This document shows, one piece after another, positions 8,905 through 17,749 of a stretch of DNA of 64,000 nt. The notes beneath the pieces are model-generated. The model was not told the origin of the DNA. It was given only the letters and a program-made list of their open reading frames with translations, and did not search any database. A program made the translations under genes and the position numbers. Source of the DNA: Deltaproteobacteria bacterium (GTDB lineage Bacteria; Desulfobacterota; GWC2-55-46). The stretch is taken from NCBI GenBank assembly GCA_019912665.1, contig JAIOIE010000018.1, positions 350,590-414,589 of the forward strand, given 5' to 3'. Every line of letters starts with the position of its first letter. The first letter of the stretch is position 1.

Positions 8905-10296
8905 CTACCTCTTTCTTCCAATCTTATGAATAGCCAGGCCGTGCACGTCCTCGGCGGCCTCCATGACGAGCTCAGGAAGGGTCGGGTGCGCGTGGACCGT
9001 TTCGGCCAGCTCCTTTACCGTGACCCCGGCCTTCATGGCGAGCGCGGCCTCGCCTATGAGGTCCGTCGCGTGTGCGCCCACAATCGAGCAGCCGAGGACC
9101 TTGTCGGTCCCGGGGTCCGCGACCATCTGCACGAAACCTTCGGTCTCGCCCATGCCGAGGGCCTTGCCGCTCGCCGCGTACGGGAACCTGCCGACCCTTA
9201 CATCAATGCCCTTTTCCTCCGCGTCCTTTTCCCTTAGGCCCACGCTCGCTATCTCAGGGTCGGTGAATATCCCGGCCGGTATCACGGAATAATCCATCCT
9301 GGCGTCCTTGCCGAGCGCGGCGCTTACGGCAACGATGCCCTGGGTAGAGGCCACGTGCGCAAGTAGCATCTTGCCGGTGACGTCGCCTATGGCGTAGACG
9401 CCCTTGACGTTGGTCTCCATGCGCTCGTCCACCGCTATCCTGCCCTTTTCAATATTCACGCCCAGGGCGTCAAGCCCTATGCCGGACGAGTTGAACGAGC
9501 GGCCTATGGCGACCATGACCTTCTCGGTCATGAACTCGCGCCCGTCCTTGAGCCTGGTCTTTACGCAGCCGTCCTCGGGGATGACGGCCTCGACCTGCAC
9601 GTCGGTAAGGACGTTTACGCCGGTCTCCTTGAATTTTTTGGCTATGACCCTCGAGACCATCTTGTCCTCGGTAGTGAGTATGGAGGAGAGGAGCTCGACT
9701 ATCATTACCCTGCTGCCGAACGCGGAGAAAAGGGTCGCGAACTCGCAGCCCATGACTCCGCCGCCTATTACGAGGAGCGACTCCGGCACCTTCTTGAGGT
9801 CCAGCATCTCGGTCGAGGTAAGGACGTCCTTCCGGTCGATATTGAAGGCCGGTATCATCGCGGGCTCGGAGCCTGTGGCGACGATTATGGATTTCGCCGC
9901 AACGGTCTCGGTCGAGCCGTTATTCGTGACCCTCACCCTTACGGCAGACTCAAGGAAGCCGTTACCCTTTATGACCTCTACCTTGTTGCCCTTGAGAAGC
10001 TGCTCGACCCCTCCGACGAGCTTTTTTACGACGCCGTCCTTTCTCTCGACGGCCTTGGCGAGGTCGAAGGATATTTCACCGGCGTTCACGCCGAAATCAG
10101 CCGCGTGTTTTGCGCTTTCCAGGGCCTTTGCCGAATAGTACAGGGCCTTCGTCGGTATGCAGCCCCAGTTGAGGCACGTGCCGCCTATCCTGTCCCTTTC
10201 GACAAGGGCGGTTTTGGCCCCGAGCTGCGCGGCCCTTATTGCCGCGACATAGCCGCCTGGCCCGGCCCCGACTACAACGATATCGAACTCTCGCAC
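8905..10296 (-). CDS. lpd: Dihydrolipoyl dehydrogenase
   Basis: Flavoprotein E3 that reoxidises dihydrolipoamide in 2-oxoacid dehydrogenase complexes or the glycine cleavage system. FAD-binding VVVGAGPGGYVAAIRAAQLG, redox disulfide GGTCLNWGCIPT, an NAD-binding GGGVMGCEFATLFSAFG and the C-terminal HPTLPE active-site His-Glu are all present. The start is uncertain between TTG (10302) and GTG (10296); GTG has a GGGGG nine nt before it and is preferred. No E1 or E2 genes are near, so the partner complex cannot be told from the window. Confidence 0.94.
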   Translation of the reverse strand: MREFDIVVVGAGPGGYVAAIRAAQLGAKTALVERDRIGGTCLNWGCIPTKALYYSAKALESAKHAADFGVNAGEISFDLAKAVERKDGVVKKLVGGVEQLLKGNKVEVIKGNGFLESAVRVRVTNNGSTETVAAKSIIVATGSEPAMIPAFNIDRKDVLTSTEMLDLKKVPESLLVIGGGVMGCEFATLFSAFGSRVMIVELLSSILTTEDKMVSRVIAKKFKETGVNVLTDVQVEAVIPEDGCVKTRLKDGREFMTEKVMVAIGRSFNSSGIGLDALGVNIEKGRIAVDERMETNVKGVYAIGDVTGKMLLAHVASTQGIVAVSAALGKDARMDYSVIPAGIFTDPEIASVGLREKDAEEKGIDVRVGRFPYAASGKALGMGETEGFVQMVADPGTDKVLGCSIVGAHATDLIGEAALAMKAGVTVKELAETVHAHPTLPELVMEAAEDVHGLAIHKIGRKR

Positions 10297-10367
10297 TCTC
10301 AAATACCCCCGCTATTCAGTATGCCGGAACACCCCTGAAAGGCTTCCGGAACCCGTAGGTCTTTCAC

Positions 10368-10829
10368 TTATAACACAGGCTTTCCATGCTTTCCAGCGTC
10401 GTCTTTTATCCGAAGCTCGATCTCCCTCTCGGTATCCGAGACGTACCTGAACCGGACCGTTATCCTGCAATCACGGAGGAGCAAGGGCGCACGCTCGGCC
10501 CATTCGATGACGGCGACTCCCTTTCCGTGGACATATTCCTCAAGCCCGGCGAAAAGGAACTCCTCCTCTCCCATTATCCTGTAGAGGTCCATGTGATAGA
10601 GGGGTAGCCTCCCCCCCTCGTAGATATTGAGGATCGTGAAGCTCGGGCTTTTAACCGCCCCTTTTGCGCCCAGCCCCCTGGCCATTCCCCTTACGAAACG
10701 GGTCTTGCCGCCGCCGAGCTCGCCGGTAAGCGCTACACAGTCCCCTGCCCTGAGCTTTTCTGAAAGTCCTTCTCCGATGCGCTCTGTCTCTTCAGGGGAG
10801 GTCGTCAGGTATGTGAATGCCTCTTCCAT
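10368..10829 (-). CDS. tsaE: tRNA threonylcarbamoyladenosine biosynthesis ATPase TsaE
   Basis: P-loop ATPase needed with TsaB, TsaC and TsaD to make t6A37 on ANN-decoding tRNAs. 153 residues, the usual length, with Walker A GELGGGKTRFVRGMARGLG and the conserved SPSFTILNIYEG and HMDLYRI segments. It begins immediately after the nnr stop codon (10830), which is a very common pairing in bacteria. The start is the ATG at 10829. Confidence 0.93.
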   Translation of the reverse strand: MEEAFTYLTTSPEETERIGEGLSEKLRAGDCVALTGELGGGKTRFVRGMARGLGAKGAVKSPSFTILNIYEGGRLPLYHMDLYRIMGEEEFLFAGLEEYVHGKGVAVIEWAERAPLLLRDCRITVRFRYVSDTEREIELRIKDDAGKHGKPVL

Positions 10830-12377
10830 TCAGGCGTGGTCTATGAAGGAGTTCATGAGCCTGGGTATGACCGGCACGAGGTCCATGGCCATCATCCCGA
10901 GCTCGCCCTGCGCCCTCTTCACCTCGTCCCCGGCAAGTCCGTGGATATAGGTAGTCGCGCACGCGGCCTGTATCGGCGGGTATCCCTGGGCAAGGAGGCC
11001 GCCGAGCATGCCCGCGAGCACGTCGCCCGTTCCAGCGGTGGCTAGGCCGGGGTTCCCGGTCTGGTTTATATGAATCTCGCCAGAAGGGCCGGCTATGATG
11101 GTTGCCGCGCCTTTGAGGACGACCGTAGCTCCCGTTAAGCTGGCGAGCTCTTCCGCGGCTCCTATCCTGTCTGACTGGACCTCGGCCGCGCTCCTCCCGA
11201 GTAGCCTTGCCATCTCACCGGGGTGCGGGGTCAGGACTATATTCAGGCCCTCTCTTTTGACAGCGGCTATCCCCGGGCCGAAGGAGTTGAGCCCGTCGGC
11301 GTCTATGACGACCGGGACCCGGACCTCGTGAAGGAGCATCTCTATAAGGCGCCTTACTTCCTCCGAACTCCTCATGCCCGGGCCGACTACCACTGCGGTC
11401 TTACCGGGGAGGAGCTTTTTTATTGCCTCGAAGGAAAGCGTGCCCAGAGTCCCTTCCGGGGTCTCCGGAAGCCCCAGGCTCATCACCTCGGTCGTCTTTG
11501 CCTCCATGATATTATTGAGTCGTTCCGGAACGCCGAGGGTAGCAAGCCCTGCCCCGGCCCGCATGGCGGAAACAGCCGCCATGTAAGCGGCCCCGGTCAT
11601 GCCCGGCGAGCCCGCGAGCACAAGGAGGTGGCCGTGGGTGGATTTATGGGACTCGGGCCTCCTGGGCCTCAGGGTCTTTCTTATATCAGCCCCGGTAAGG
11701 AGATTCCATTTTATGCCGCCATCTTCTATGAGCTCGCGCGGGACCCCTATGTCTATTACCTCGACCCTTCCGGCATAGTTCCTGCCAGGATACAGGAGAA
11801 GGCCGAGCTTGGGCATTGCCATGGTTGCCGTGATATCGGCCATCACGGCACGCCCCAATACATTGCCGGTCGTGGCGTCTATGCCTGAAGGGATGTCGAC
11901 AGCTATGGTCTTTTTTCGGAGAGAGTTGACGAATTCTATCGCGCTTGCGTGTATCCCTGAAATCTCCGTTTCAAGCCCTGTCCCGAATATCGCGTCAACG
12001 ATTACGGCCGAATGCCTTATCGAGGAACTGGCCGAGTCGAGGTCCGCGCTTGAGAGGACCTCCCGTACCTCGCCGCCCATATCCCGCCATATTCCGGCGT
12101 TCATTCCGGCGTCACCGAGAAGCTCTTCCATCCTGCAAAGGGAATAGACGACAGTATCGCGCCCCGAGTTCCTCAAGTGCCTGGCAGCCACGTAACCGTC
12201 GCCGCCGTTATTCCCCTTGCCGGCGAAAACGGCCACCCGGCCCGGCGTAGCCGCCTTCAGCACGATTTCGGCCACACCCCGCCCGGCGTTCTCCATGAGT
12301 TGCAGGCCTGTAATGCCGTATTTCTCCAGGGCGGCCATGTCCACCTTGCGTATGGTCTCGGAATCGGCGGCCTTCAA
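10830..12377 (-). CDS. nnr: Bifunctional NAD(P)H-hydrate epimerase / ADP-dependent dehydratase
   Basis: Repairs damaged hydrated NAD(P)H. 515 residues: N-terminal epimerase domain (about 1-215, with NAGRGVAEIVLKA, GKGNNGGDGYVAARHL and DIPSGIDATTG) and C-terminal ribokinase-like dehydratase domain (about 225-505, with GSPGMTGAAYMAA, LTPHPGEMARL and NPGLATAGTGDVLAGMLGG). The ATG overlaps the acpS stop by 4 nt. The acpS-nnr-tsaE order is widely conserved. Confidence 0.95.
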   Translation of the reverse strand: MKAADSETIRKVDMAALEKYGITGLQLMENAGRGVAEIVLKAATPGRVAVFAGKGNNGGDGYVAARHLRNSGRDTVVYSLCRMEELLGDAGMNAGIWRDMGGEVREVLSSADLDSASSSIRHSAVIVDAIFGTGLETEISGIHASAIEFVNSLRKKTIAVDIPSGIDATTGNVLGRAVMADITATMAMPKLGLLLYPGRNYAGRVEVIDIGVPRELIEDGGIKWNLLTGADIRKTLRPRRPESHKSTHGHLLVLAGSPGMTGAAYMAAVSAMRAGAGLATLGVPERLNNIMEAKTTEVMSLGLPETPEGTLGTLSFEAIKKLLPGKTAVVVGPGMRSSEEVRRLIEMLLHEVRVPVVIDADGLNSFGPGIAAVKREGLNIVLTPHPGEMARLLGRSAAEVQSDRIGAAEELASLTGATVVLKGAATIIAGPSGEIHINQTGNPGLATAGTGDVLAGMLGGLLAQGYPPIQAACATTYIHGLAGDEVKRAQGELGMMAMDLVPVIPRLMNSFIDHA

Positions 12378-12724
12378 GAGTCCCTCTCGATTATGGTCTC
12401 CGCGATACTCAGGTCCCCGTCGTGCGATATGGAAACGCTGACTCTCATGCCTTCCGACAGCCCCTTTACGCTAAGGGCGGGCGCGCCGGATGAGGCCCTT
12501 ACTACCTCCACGTCCCTCCACGGCACAGGTTTTCCGAGGGCCTTGAAAAAGCTCACCTTCGCTGCGAACCGCGCGGCAAGGTGGCGCTCAGGCCTCCTCA
12601 GGCGAAGCGAATACGCGAGCTCCGACCCGGTAAAGAGCCTTGAGGTAAGCCTTTCGCCCCACTTCTCCATTGCCCGCTTGAACCTGGGGACCTCAACCGC
12701 GTCTATGCCTATCCCGTGGATCAT
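12374..12724 (-). CDS. acpS: Holo-[acyl-carrier-protein] synthase
   Basis: Transfers the 4'-phosphopantetheine arm from CoA to acyl carrier protein. 116 residues, trimeric AcpS type. Asp8 in GIGIDAVEV is the conserved Mg2+ ligand. The second usual Mg2+ ligand, the Glu in the family motif FAAKE, is Val57 here (ARFAAKVSFFKAL, codon GTG where GAG would give Glu). Context (pdxJ before, nnr after with a 4-nt overlap) is that of the normal housekeeping gene, so it is probably active, but the substitution is worth a check. Confidence 0.88.
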   Translation of the reverse strand: MIHGIGIDAVEVPRFKRAMEKWGERLTSRLFTGSELAYSLRLRRPERHLAARFAAKVSFFKALGKPVPWRDVEVVRASSGAPALSVKGLSEGMRVSVSISHDGDLSIAETIIERDS

Positions 12725-12731
12725 GGACTGG

Positions 12732-13460
12732 CTACCTGGGCCTCGATTCGATTATGAGACGCTTCATCTCGCGGACCGCCTCGCCGATGCCCGTATATAC
12801 CGCGCGGGAGATAATGCTGAAACCTATCGCAAACCCGTCTATTTCCCTCATGGCCGCGACACCCCCTATGTTCAGGTAATCGAGGCCGTGGCCGGCGTGC
12901 GTCTTAAGCCCGAGTTTTCTCGACAGCACCGCCGAGTCGTGTATCCTCTTGAGTTCATTTTGCCTTGCTTCTTCTCCCTTTGCTTCGGCGTATGTGCCCG
13001 TGTGGAGCTCGACCCCGTCGGAGCCGATCCTGGCAGATGCCTTAACGGCCTCCGGTGAGGGGTCTATGAAGAGGTTAACACGTATGCCGCCGTCCCGGAG
13101 CTGCCCCACGAACTTCTTAAGGTGCTCGGCATTGGCCTTCAGGTCGAGCCCACCCTCGGTCGTGAGCTCCTTCCTCTTCTCCGGGACGAGCGTCACAAGC
13201 TCGGGCTTCACCTCAAGGGCCATGTCGAGCATCTCCCTCGTTGCGGCCATCTCGAGGTTAAGCTCGGTCTTAACGGTCTTCCTCAAGACCCTGAGGTCCC
13301 TGTCCTGTATGTGCCTCCTGTCCTCCCGGAGGTGGACGGTTATGCCGTCCGCGCCGGCGAGCTCCGCCATCATCGCCGCGGCGACAGGGTCCGGCTCGCT
13401 TCCGAGCCGCGCCTGCCTTATTGTAGCCACATGGTCAACGTTCACAGAAAGCTTCGACAT
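12732..13460 (-). CDS. pdxJ: Pyridoxine 5'-phosphate synthase
   Basis: Last step of de novo vitamin B6 synthesis by the DXP-dependent route: condenses 1-deoxyxylulose 5-phosphate with aminoacetone phosphate product of PdxA. 242 residues, TIM barrel, with the N-terminal SVNVDHVATIRQAR, HLREDRRHIQDRD and C-terminal HAGHGLDYLN and GFSIISRAVYTGI signatures. The start ATG at 13460 opens MSKLSVNVDH. It lies after a 141-bp dispersed repeat that separates it from glmM. Confidence 0.95.
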   Translation of the reverse strand: MSKLSVNVDHVATIRQARLGSEPDPVAAAMMAELAGADGITVHLREDRRHIQDRDLRVLRKTVKTELNLEMAATREMLDMALEVKPELVTLVPEKRKELTTEGGLDLKANAEHLKKFVGQLRDGGIRVNLFIDPSPEAVKASARIGSDGVELHTGTYAEAKGEEARQNELKRIHDSAVLSRKLGLKTHAGHGLDYLNIGGVAAMREIDGFAIGFSIISRAVYTGIGEAVREMKRLIIESRPR

Positions 13461-13503
13461 CAGAACGACTCTCCTCCCAGCCCTTATTCAAAATTTCGCT
13501 TCA

Positions 13504-13644
13504 GGCAACCTTCTGAAAGTTTGAGATTTTTCCCGCTTTTCCCGGAAGGCCGGGAAAAAAAGCGGAGCATATATGACAATCTGTGAGCATCTTTACTTAC
13601 GCCCTAACGAAGACATCGGGGAAAAGAACAATTTTGGAGGCGCC
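13504..13644 (-). repeat. Dispersed stop-proximal repeat, copy C
   Basis: Full-length copy between glmM and pdxJ. It starts GGCAACC, has GAGATTTTTCCCGC, the core GGCCGGGAAAAAAAGCGG and GGAGCATATATGA, then TGTGAGCAT, GGGGAAAAGAACAATTTT and ends GGAGGCGCC. The ends are an imperfect inverted repeat. The inner GGGAATAAAA pairing of copies A and B is lost, but a local CCCGGAAGGCCGGG hairpin is present. It lies 4 nt after the glmM stop codon. Confidence 0.8.
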
Positions 13645-13648
13645 TTTA

Positions 13649-15007
13649 TCAGCCTATCTCTTTTTTAAGCAGCTCCGCAAGCTCATTGGCCATAACCGAG
13701 ATCTCGTCCTCTTTCTCGCCCTCTATCGTTATCCTCGCGAGCGGCTCGGTCCCGGAGTAGCGTATGAAGGCCCGGCCCCTGTTCCTGAGCTTCTCCTCCA
13801 CGGCCTTCAATGCCTTAGTGACCGCGGGTATGGAGCCCAGGTCCTTTTTCTCCCTTATCCTTACGTTGAGGAGTATCTGCGGGTAGGTCTTCATGACCGA
13901 GGCGAGCTCCGAGAGGGGTTTTCCTTCCCCCGCGATCCTCTTAAGCACCTGCAGGGCCGATATGACCCCGTCTCCGGTCGTGGTGTGGTCGAGGTAGATG
14001 ATATGCCCGGACTGCTCGCCGCCGAGGTTGTAGCCGCGCTTTAGCATCTCCTCGACCACGTACCTGTCGCCGACCGAGGTCCTTACAACCTTGCCTCCGG
14101 CCCGCTCTATCGCCTCCTCGAGCCCCGAGTTGCTCATTATCGTGGCTACGACGGTATTGCCCTTGAGAGAGCCCTCCCTGAGCATCGCTGTGGCCGAGAC
14201 CGCGAGCATGTGGTCGCCGTCGAGGATATTGCCCTTCTCGTCGACCATGATGCACCTGTCGCCGTCGCCGTCGAGCGCGAATCCCGCGTGCGCCCCCGAC
14301 TCCCTCACCGCGGCCGCGAGCCTCTCCGGGTGAAGCGCCCCGCAGTCGCGGTTTATGTTCTCGCCGTCGGGCTTGACGCCAAGGGGTATGACCTCGGCCC
14401 CGAGCTCGTAGAAGACCGCCGGGGCCACCTTGTACGCCGCCCCGTTCGCGCAGTCCACGGCGATCTTCAGGCCGTCGAGCGTAAGCTCCCTTGGAAAGGT
14501 GTTCTTGGCGAATACTACGTAACGGCCTATCGCGTCGTCCACCCTGTAGGCCTTGCCGACCTCGCTCGCTGTCGGGCGGTGGCTCGGGTCCTGGTTCTCG
14601 AAGATGAACTCCTCAATCTTGAGTTCCATCTCGTCGGGGAGCTTAAGGCCGCTCCTTGAGAAGAACTTTATGCCGTTATCCTGGTACTGGTTGTGGGAGG
14701 CCGAGATGACGACACCCGCGTCCGCCCTCATGCTGGAGGTGAGGAAGGCTATGCCCGGTGTCGGGAGCGGCCCCACCATGAGCGCGTCCACCCCCATGGA
14801 GCAGATGCCCGCCATCATAGCGCCCTCGAGCATGTAGCCCGAGAGCCTCGTGTCCTTCCCGACCACTATCCTGTGGCGCCTCGCCTCCTGCTTGAATATG
14901 TAGGCGATGGCCCTGCCGAGCTGCAGGGCCATCTCGGCGGTCATTGGCTCGATGTTCGCCACACCCCTTACGCCGTCGGTGCCGAAGAGCCTCTTCCTGG
15001 CCTGCAT
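13649..15007 (-). CDS. glmM: Phosphoglucosamine mutase
   Basis: Converts glucosamine 6-phosphate to glucosamine 1-phosphate for UDP-GlcNAc, peptidoglycan and LPS synthesis. 452 residues, four-domain phosphohexomutase. The phosphoserine loop [14 protein letters not shown], metal-binding [10 protein letters not shown], sugar-binding GGEQSGHII and the C-terminal phosphate-binding [11 protein letters not shown] are all present. It starts 3 nt after the cdaR stop. The cdaA-cdaR-glmM order is widely conserved and in Gram-positives GlmM and CdaR modulate CdaA activity. Confidence 0.96.
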   Translation of the reverse strand: MQARKRLFGTDGVRGVANIEPMTAEMALQLGRAIAYIFKQEARRHRIVVGKDTRLSGYMLEGAMMAGICSMGVDALMVGPLPTPGIAFLTSSMRADAGVVISASHNQYQDNGIKFFSRSGLKLPDEMELKIEEFIFENQDPSHRPTASEVGKAYRVDDAIGRYVVFAKNTFPRELTLDGLKIAVDCANGAAYKVAPAVFYELGAEVIPLGVKPDGENINRDCGALHPERLAAAVRESGAHAGFALDGDGDRCIMVDEKGNILDGDHMLAVSATAMLREGSLKGNTVVATIMSNSGLEEAIERAGGKVVRTSVGDRYVVEEMLKRGYNLGGEQSGHIIYLDHTTTGDGVISALQVLKRIAGEGKPLSELASVMKTYPQILLNVRIREKKDLGSIPAVTKALKAVEEKLRNRGRAFIRYSGTEPLARITIEGEKEDEISVMANELAELLKKEIG

Positions 15008-15010
15008 GGG

Positions 15011-15676
15011 CTATCTCTCCTTCCTCGGGAGTATTCTCACTTCAACGCTGTCGACGCTCAGGCTCCGGAGCTCAAGTCCGGCCTGGTCTATCTGGATTTT
15101 TACGTTCAGGGGGGCGTCTATTCCGGAGATGTCGATGGGCCTGGTGCTTACCTCTTTTATCTTCCTCATCTCCTTTTCGGTGCCTGTCACGGCTACGGTC
15201 CTGGGCGATACGGTTACATCGGCCACCCTGTACCCGGCAGCCGGCCTGCCGGTGAGCTTGGCCCTCACGGGCAGCTCTGCCCTGACCACCTTCTCGAGCT
15301 TCACCTCGATGGAGCTGGGCCGGAGCCTCTGCACCTCGACTCCCATCGGCGTAATTATGTCCTTGGATTGTATGCGGTAGGCATTGAGCCCTTCCCTTGC
15401 GCCGCTTAAGTCTATCTCGGCGGTTATCTGGGTGGGCGAGAGGTTGTTTATGAAGAGCTTGGGCCCGGTGACCCGTACCTCCAGCTCGTCAGGGGGCATG
15501 CTGGTCATGACCATGTCCTTGGGTATTCCCTTGAACCCTAGGGGCACCAGAAATCCCACCTCGGTCCTCGACTGCCCGGCCACGAAGAACCATAGCGCAA
15601 GGGCGAAGACCAGCGCCAGGACCTTGAGTTTCGTGTTGGACGCGAGAAAGGACCTCATTTCGCCCCGGTCCTCCAT
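15011..15676 (-). CDS. cdaR: YbbR-domain protein (CdaR-like)
   Basis: 221 residues with one N-terminal membrane helix (about 14-32, KVLALVFALALWFFVAG) and exported YbbR-type beta repeats (GFKGIPKDMVMTSMPPDELEVRVTGPK; LRPSSIEVKLEKVVRAELPV). CdaR proteins bind the membrane diadenylate cyclase CdaA and adjust c-di-AMP synthesis. Only about two YbbR repeats fit in this length, fewer than the four of Bacillus CdaR. Its first 22 nt overlap the end of cdaA in another frame, pointing to coupled translation. Confidence 0.85.
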   Translation of the reverse strand: MEDRGEMRSFLASNTKLKVLALVFALALWFFVAGQSRTEVGFLVPLGFKGIPKDMVMTSMPPDELEVRVTGPKLFINNLSPTQITAEIDLSGAREGLNAYRIQSKDIITPMGVEVQRLRPSSIEVKLEKVVRAELPVRAKLTGRPAAGYRVADVTVSPRTVAVTGTEKEMRKIKEVSTRPIDISGIDAPLNVKIQIDQAGLELRSLSVDSVEVRILPRKER

Positions 15677-16464
15677 GGGAATATGGCCTCGCTGTCGGCA
15701 AATCCTGCGGCAAATAGCTTTCTCAGGTCGTCGAGGAGCTTCTCGGCCCCGAGGCCCACGAAAAGGCCGTCCTCGACCGCGAGCGTCACCTCACCGGTTT
15801 CCTCGGAGACGACTATTATGGCCGCGTCCGTCTCCTCGGCAAGGCCTATCGCGGCCCTGTGCCTCGTGCCCATGGACTTCGAGAGCTCCTTATTGGTAAG
15901 CGGCAGTATGCACCCGGCCCGGAGCACCCTTCCCTTCCGTATTATTACCGCGCCGTCGTGTATGGGGGAGGTCGGGTTGAATATCGAGAGGACGAGTTCC
16001 TTCGAGACCTTCGCGTCTATCTCGACCCCGGCCCCCTCGCCGACGAAGTCGGAAAGATCTATCGAGCGCTCGAGGACTATGATGCCGCCGGTCCTCGACT
16101 CCGACATGCTGGAGACGGTCTTGACCACCTCTTCCAGGGCGCCGTCCGAGGTCATGGCGTCCCTGGTGCTGAAGGGCTTGCCCATGTGGACGAGCGCCCG
16201 CCTTATGTCCTGCTGGAATACGACAATTATGAATATGACTATCGACCCGAGAAAGTTGGAGAGTATCCAGTGGAGCGTAAGGAGCTCGAACCTCTGGGAG
16301 ACGAAATACACCGTAACGATTATCCCGAGCCCCCATAGCATCCTCTCCGCCCTGGTGCCCTTGAACATGAGCATGAGCCAGTAGAGGACGAAGGCCACGA
16401 TGAGGATATCGAGCACGGCCACCACGGCGTTTAAGCCGAATATATTCTCAATCAGGTTCAGCAT
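15655..16464 (-). CDS. cdaA: Diadenylate cyclase (c-di-AMP synthase) CdaA
   Basis: Makes cyclic di-AMP from two ATP. 269 residues: three membrane helices in the first 85 residues, then the DAC domain with the catalytic DGA (SPIHDGAVII) and RHR (GTRHRAAIGLAEETDA) motifs. c-di-AMP controls potassium transport and turgor in many bacteria; no receptor is visible in this window. Its start lies inside the end of folP by 7 nt, and its end overlaps cdaR, so folP-cdaA-cdaR-glmM look like one transcript. Confidence 0.94.
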   Translation of the reverse strand: MLNLIENIFGLNAVVAVLDILIVAFVLYWLMLMFKGTRAERMLWGLGIIVTVYFVSQRFELLTLHWILSNFLGSIVIFIIVVFQQDIRRALVHMGKPFSTRDAMTSDGALEEVVKTVSSMSESRTGGIIVLERSIDLSDFVGEGAGVEIDAKVSKELVLSIFNPTSPIHDGAVIIRKGRVLRAGCILPLTNKELSKSMGTRHRAAIGLAEETDAAIIVVSEETGEVTLAVEDGLFVGLGAEKLLDDLRKLFAAGFADSEAIFPWRTGAK

Positions 16465-17660
16465 CGAGCCAACTCGTCCGCAAGTGCGGAAGCCTCCCTG
16501 GCCTCCTTTACGTCATGGACCCTGAGTATCGAGGCGCCGTTCAGGACCGAAGCCGCAAGCGCTGCCAGTGTCGCCGGCAGCCTCTCGCCTGCTCCCTTCC
16601 CGGCTGAGAACTTCCCGAGGAAGGACTTCCTGGAAAGGCCGACGAGAACGGGCCTGCCCAGCGACTTCAGTTCCCTGAGCCTTCTCAATATCTCCATATT
16701 GCCCTCGGCGGACTTCCCGAAACCTATTCCAGGATCTATGATAATGCTCTCAGGGTCTATCCCCTTCGATACGGCGTGCTCGACCCTCGAATGAAGCCAG
16801 CCGTAGACCTCTCCCATGAGGTCCTCATATGAGGTGTCGAGCTGCATGGTCCTGGGCGTGCCCCTCGTGTGCATGAGGACGACCGGGGCCCCGCTTTCCG
16901 CGACCACTGCCGCCATCTTCTCGTCAAAAGACATGGCGCTAATATCGTTAACAATGGAGGCCCCTGCCTCAAGGGCCGCCCTGGCGACCTCCGCCTTGGT
17001 CGTGTCAACCGACACGACCGCCCCCTCTTTTGAGAGGGCCTTTATGACAGGAACGACCCGAGCGGCCTCAGTAGCCGGATCGACCGGCTCGGCCCCGGGC
17101 CTTGTGGACTCGCCGCCTACGTCTATCCAGTCCGCGCCATCCTTGAGCATCTCAAGCCCCCTCCGGACCGCGGCGTCGAAGTCCAGGAACCTCCCTCCGT
17201 CCGAGAAGGAATCCGGAGTAACGTTCAATATCCCCATTATCACGGTGCGGGGGCCGACCTCGAAGCTCCGTTTCCGGCCCCGGACTGACCAGGTTTTGAG
17301 GTCCCTGTTCTCTATGGCCCTCCGGAGCGAGCCCGCTACCTCCGGAAGGCCGAAAGGCTGGCACCCGAGCTTGCCTATGAGTTCGGTAAACTGCCTCATG
17401 GTGCCGGAGACGATGGCGTCGGTCCGCTCGACAGACGAAGAGACAGTGCCACACGCCACCGCGGCCTCGCCCCCGATGGAAAGGGCGTCCTGCTTAAGGA
17501 TATTCGCCTCTGCCGGGGTGAGCCCTTCTATCTTCAGATTGTAATGGAAATGCTTCGGGGCCATTATGCGTACCCCGGCGGGGTCGACTCCGATCCGCTC
17601 CATCTCTGAGCGCGATCTCTCGGCTGAAGCGATCTCAAGACACCGTACGGGCAACCTCAA
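16458..17660 (-). CDS. folP: Dihydropteroate synthase with N-terminal extension
   Basis: Joins p-aminobenzoate to the pterin pyrophosphate in folate synthesis. The DHPS barrel begins near residue 135 (MGILNVTPDSFSDGGRFLDF) and ends with LSRKSFLGKFSAGKGAGERLPATLA and RVHDVKEAREA. The first 130 residues are an extra domain (EMERIGVDPAGVRIMAPKHFHYNLKIEGL) that I know from other deltaproteobacterial FolP proteins but cannot assign a function. The open frame starts at TTG (17660) without a clear ribosome site; an internal ATG at 17603 is the alternative. The second folate gene, folC, is at 56835. Confidence 0.92.
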   Translation of the reverse strand: MRLPVRCLEIASAERSRSEMERIGVDPAGVRIMAPKHFHYNLKIEGLTPAEANILKQDALSIGGEAAVACGTVSSSVERTDAIVSGTMRQFTELIGKLGCQPFGLPEVAGSLRRAIENRDLKTWSVRGRKRSFEVGPRTVIMGILNVTPDSFSDGGRFLDFDAAVRRGLEMLKDGADWIDVGGESTRPGAEPVDPATEAARVVPVIKALSKEGAVVSVDTTKAEVARAALEAGASIVNDISAMSFDEKMAAVVAESGAPVVLMHTRGTPRTMQLDTSYEDLMGEVYGWLHSRVEHAVSKGIDPESIIIDPGIGFGKSAEGNMEILRRLRELKSLGRPVLVGLSRKSFLGKFSAGKGAGERLPATLAALAASVLNGASILRVHDVKEAREASALADELARC

Positions 17661-17690
17661 TGGAATCGGTCCGAATGTTTTAGGGTTAAA

Positions 17691-17716
17691 GGCCGGACGC
17701 CTCCGGGCGTCCGGCC
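17691..17716 (-). terminator. Intrinsic terminator-like hairpin after ftsH
   Basis: GGCCGGACGCC (17691-17701) pairs perfectly with GGCGTCCGGCC (17706-17716) around a 4-nt loop. On the minus strand it follows the ftsH stop by about 33 nt and is followed by TTTAACCC, a weak T tract. It may end some ftsH transcripts before folP. Confidence 0.55.
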
Positions 17717-17749
17717 TGCTTTACGGATAGGTTGTGGAGCGGGGCCAGG

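Noticed and set aside
7586-10310. ATTTGAGAGT before both cimA and lpd as a shared operator
   Set aside because: Ten-base match at or across the start codons, one of them inside a coding alternative; chance is likely and no third copy was seen.
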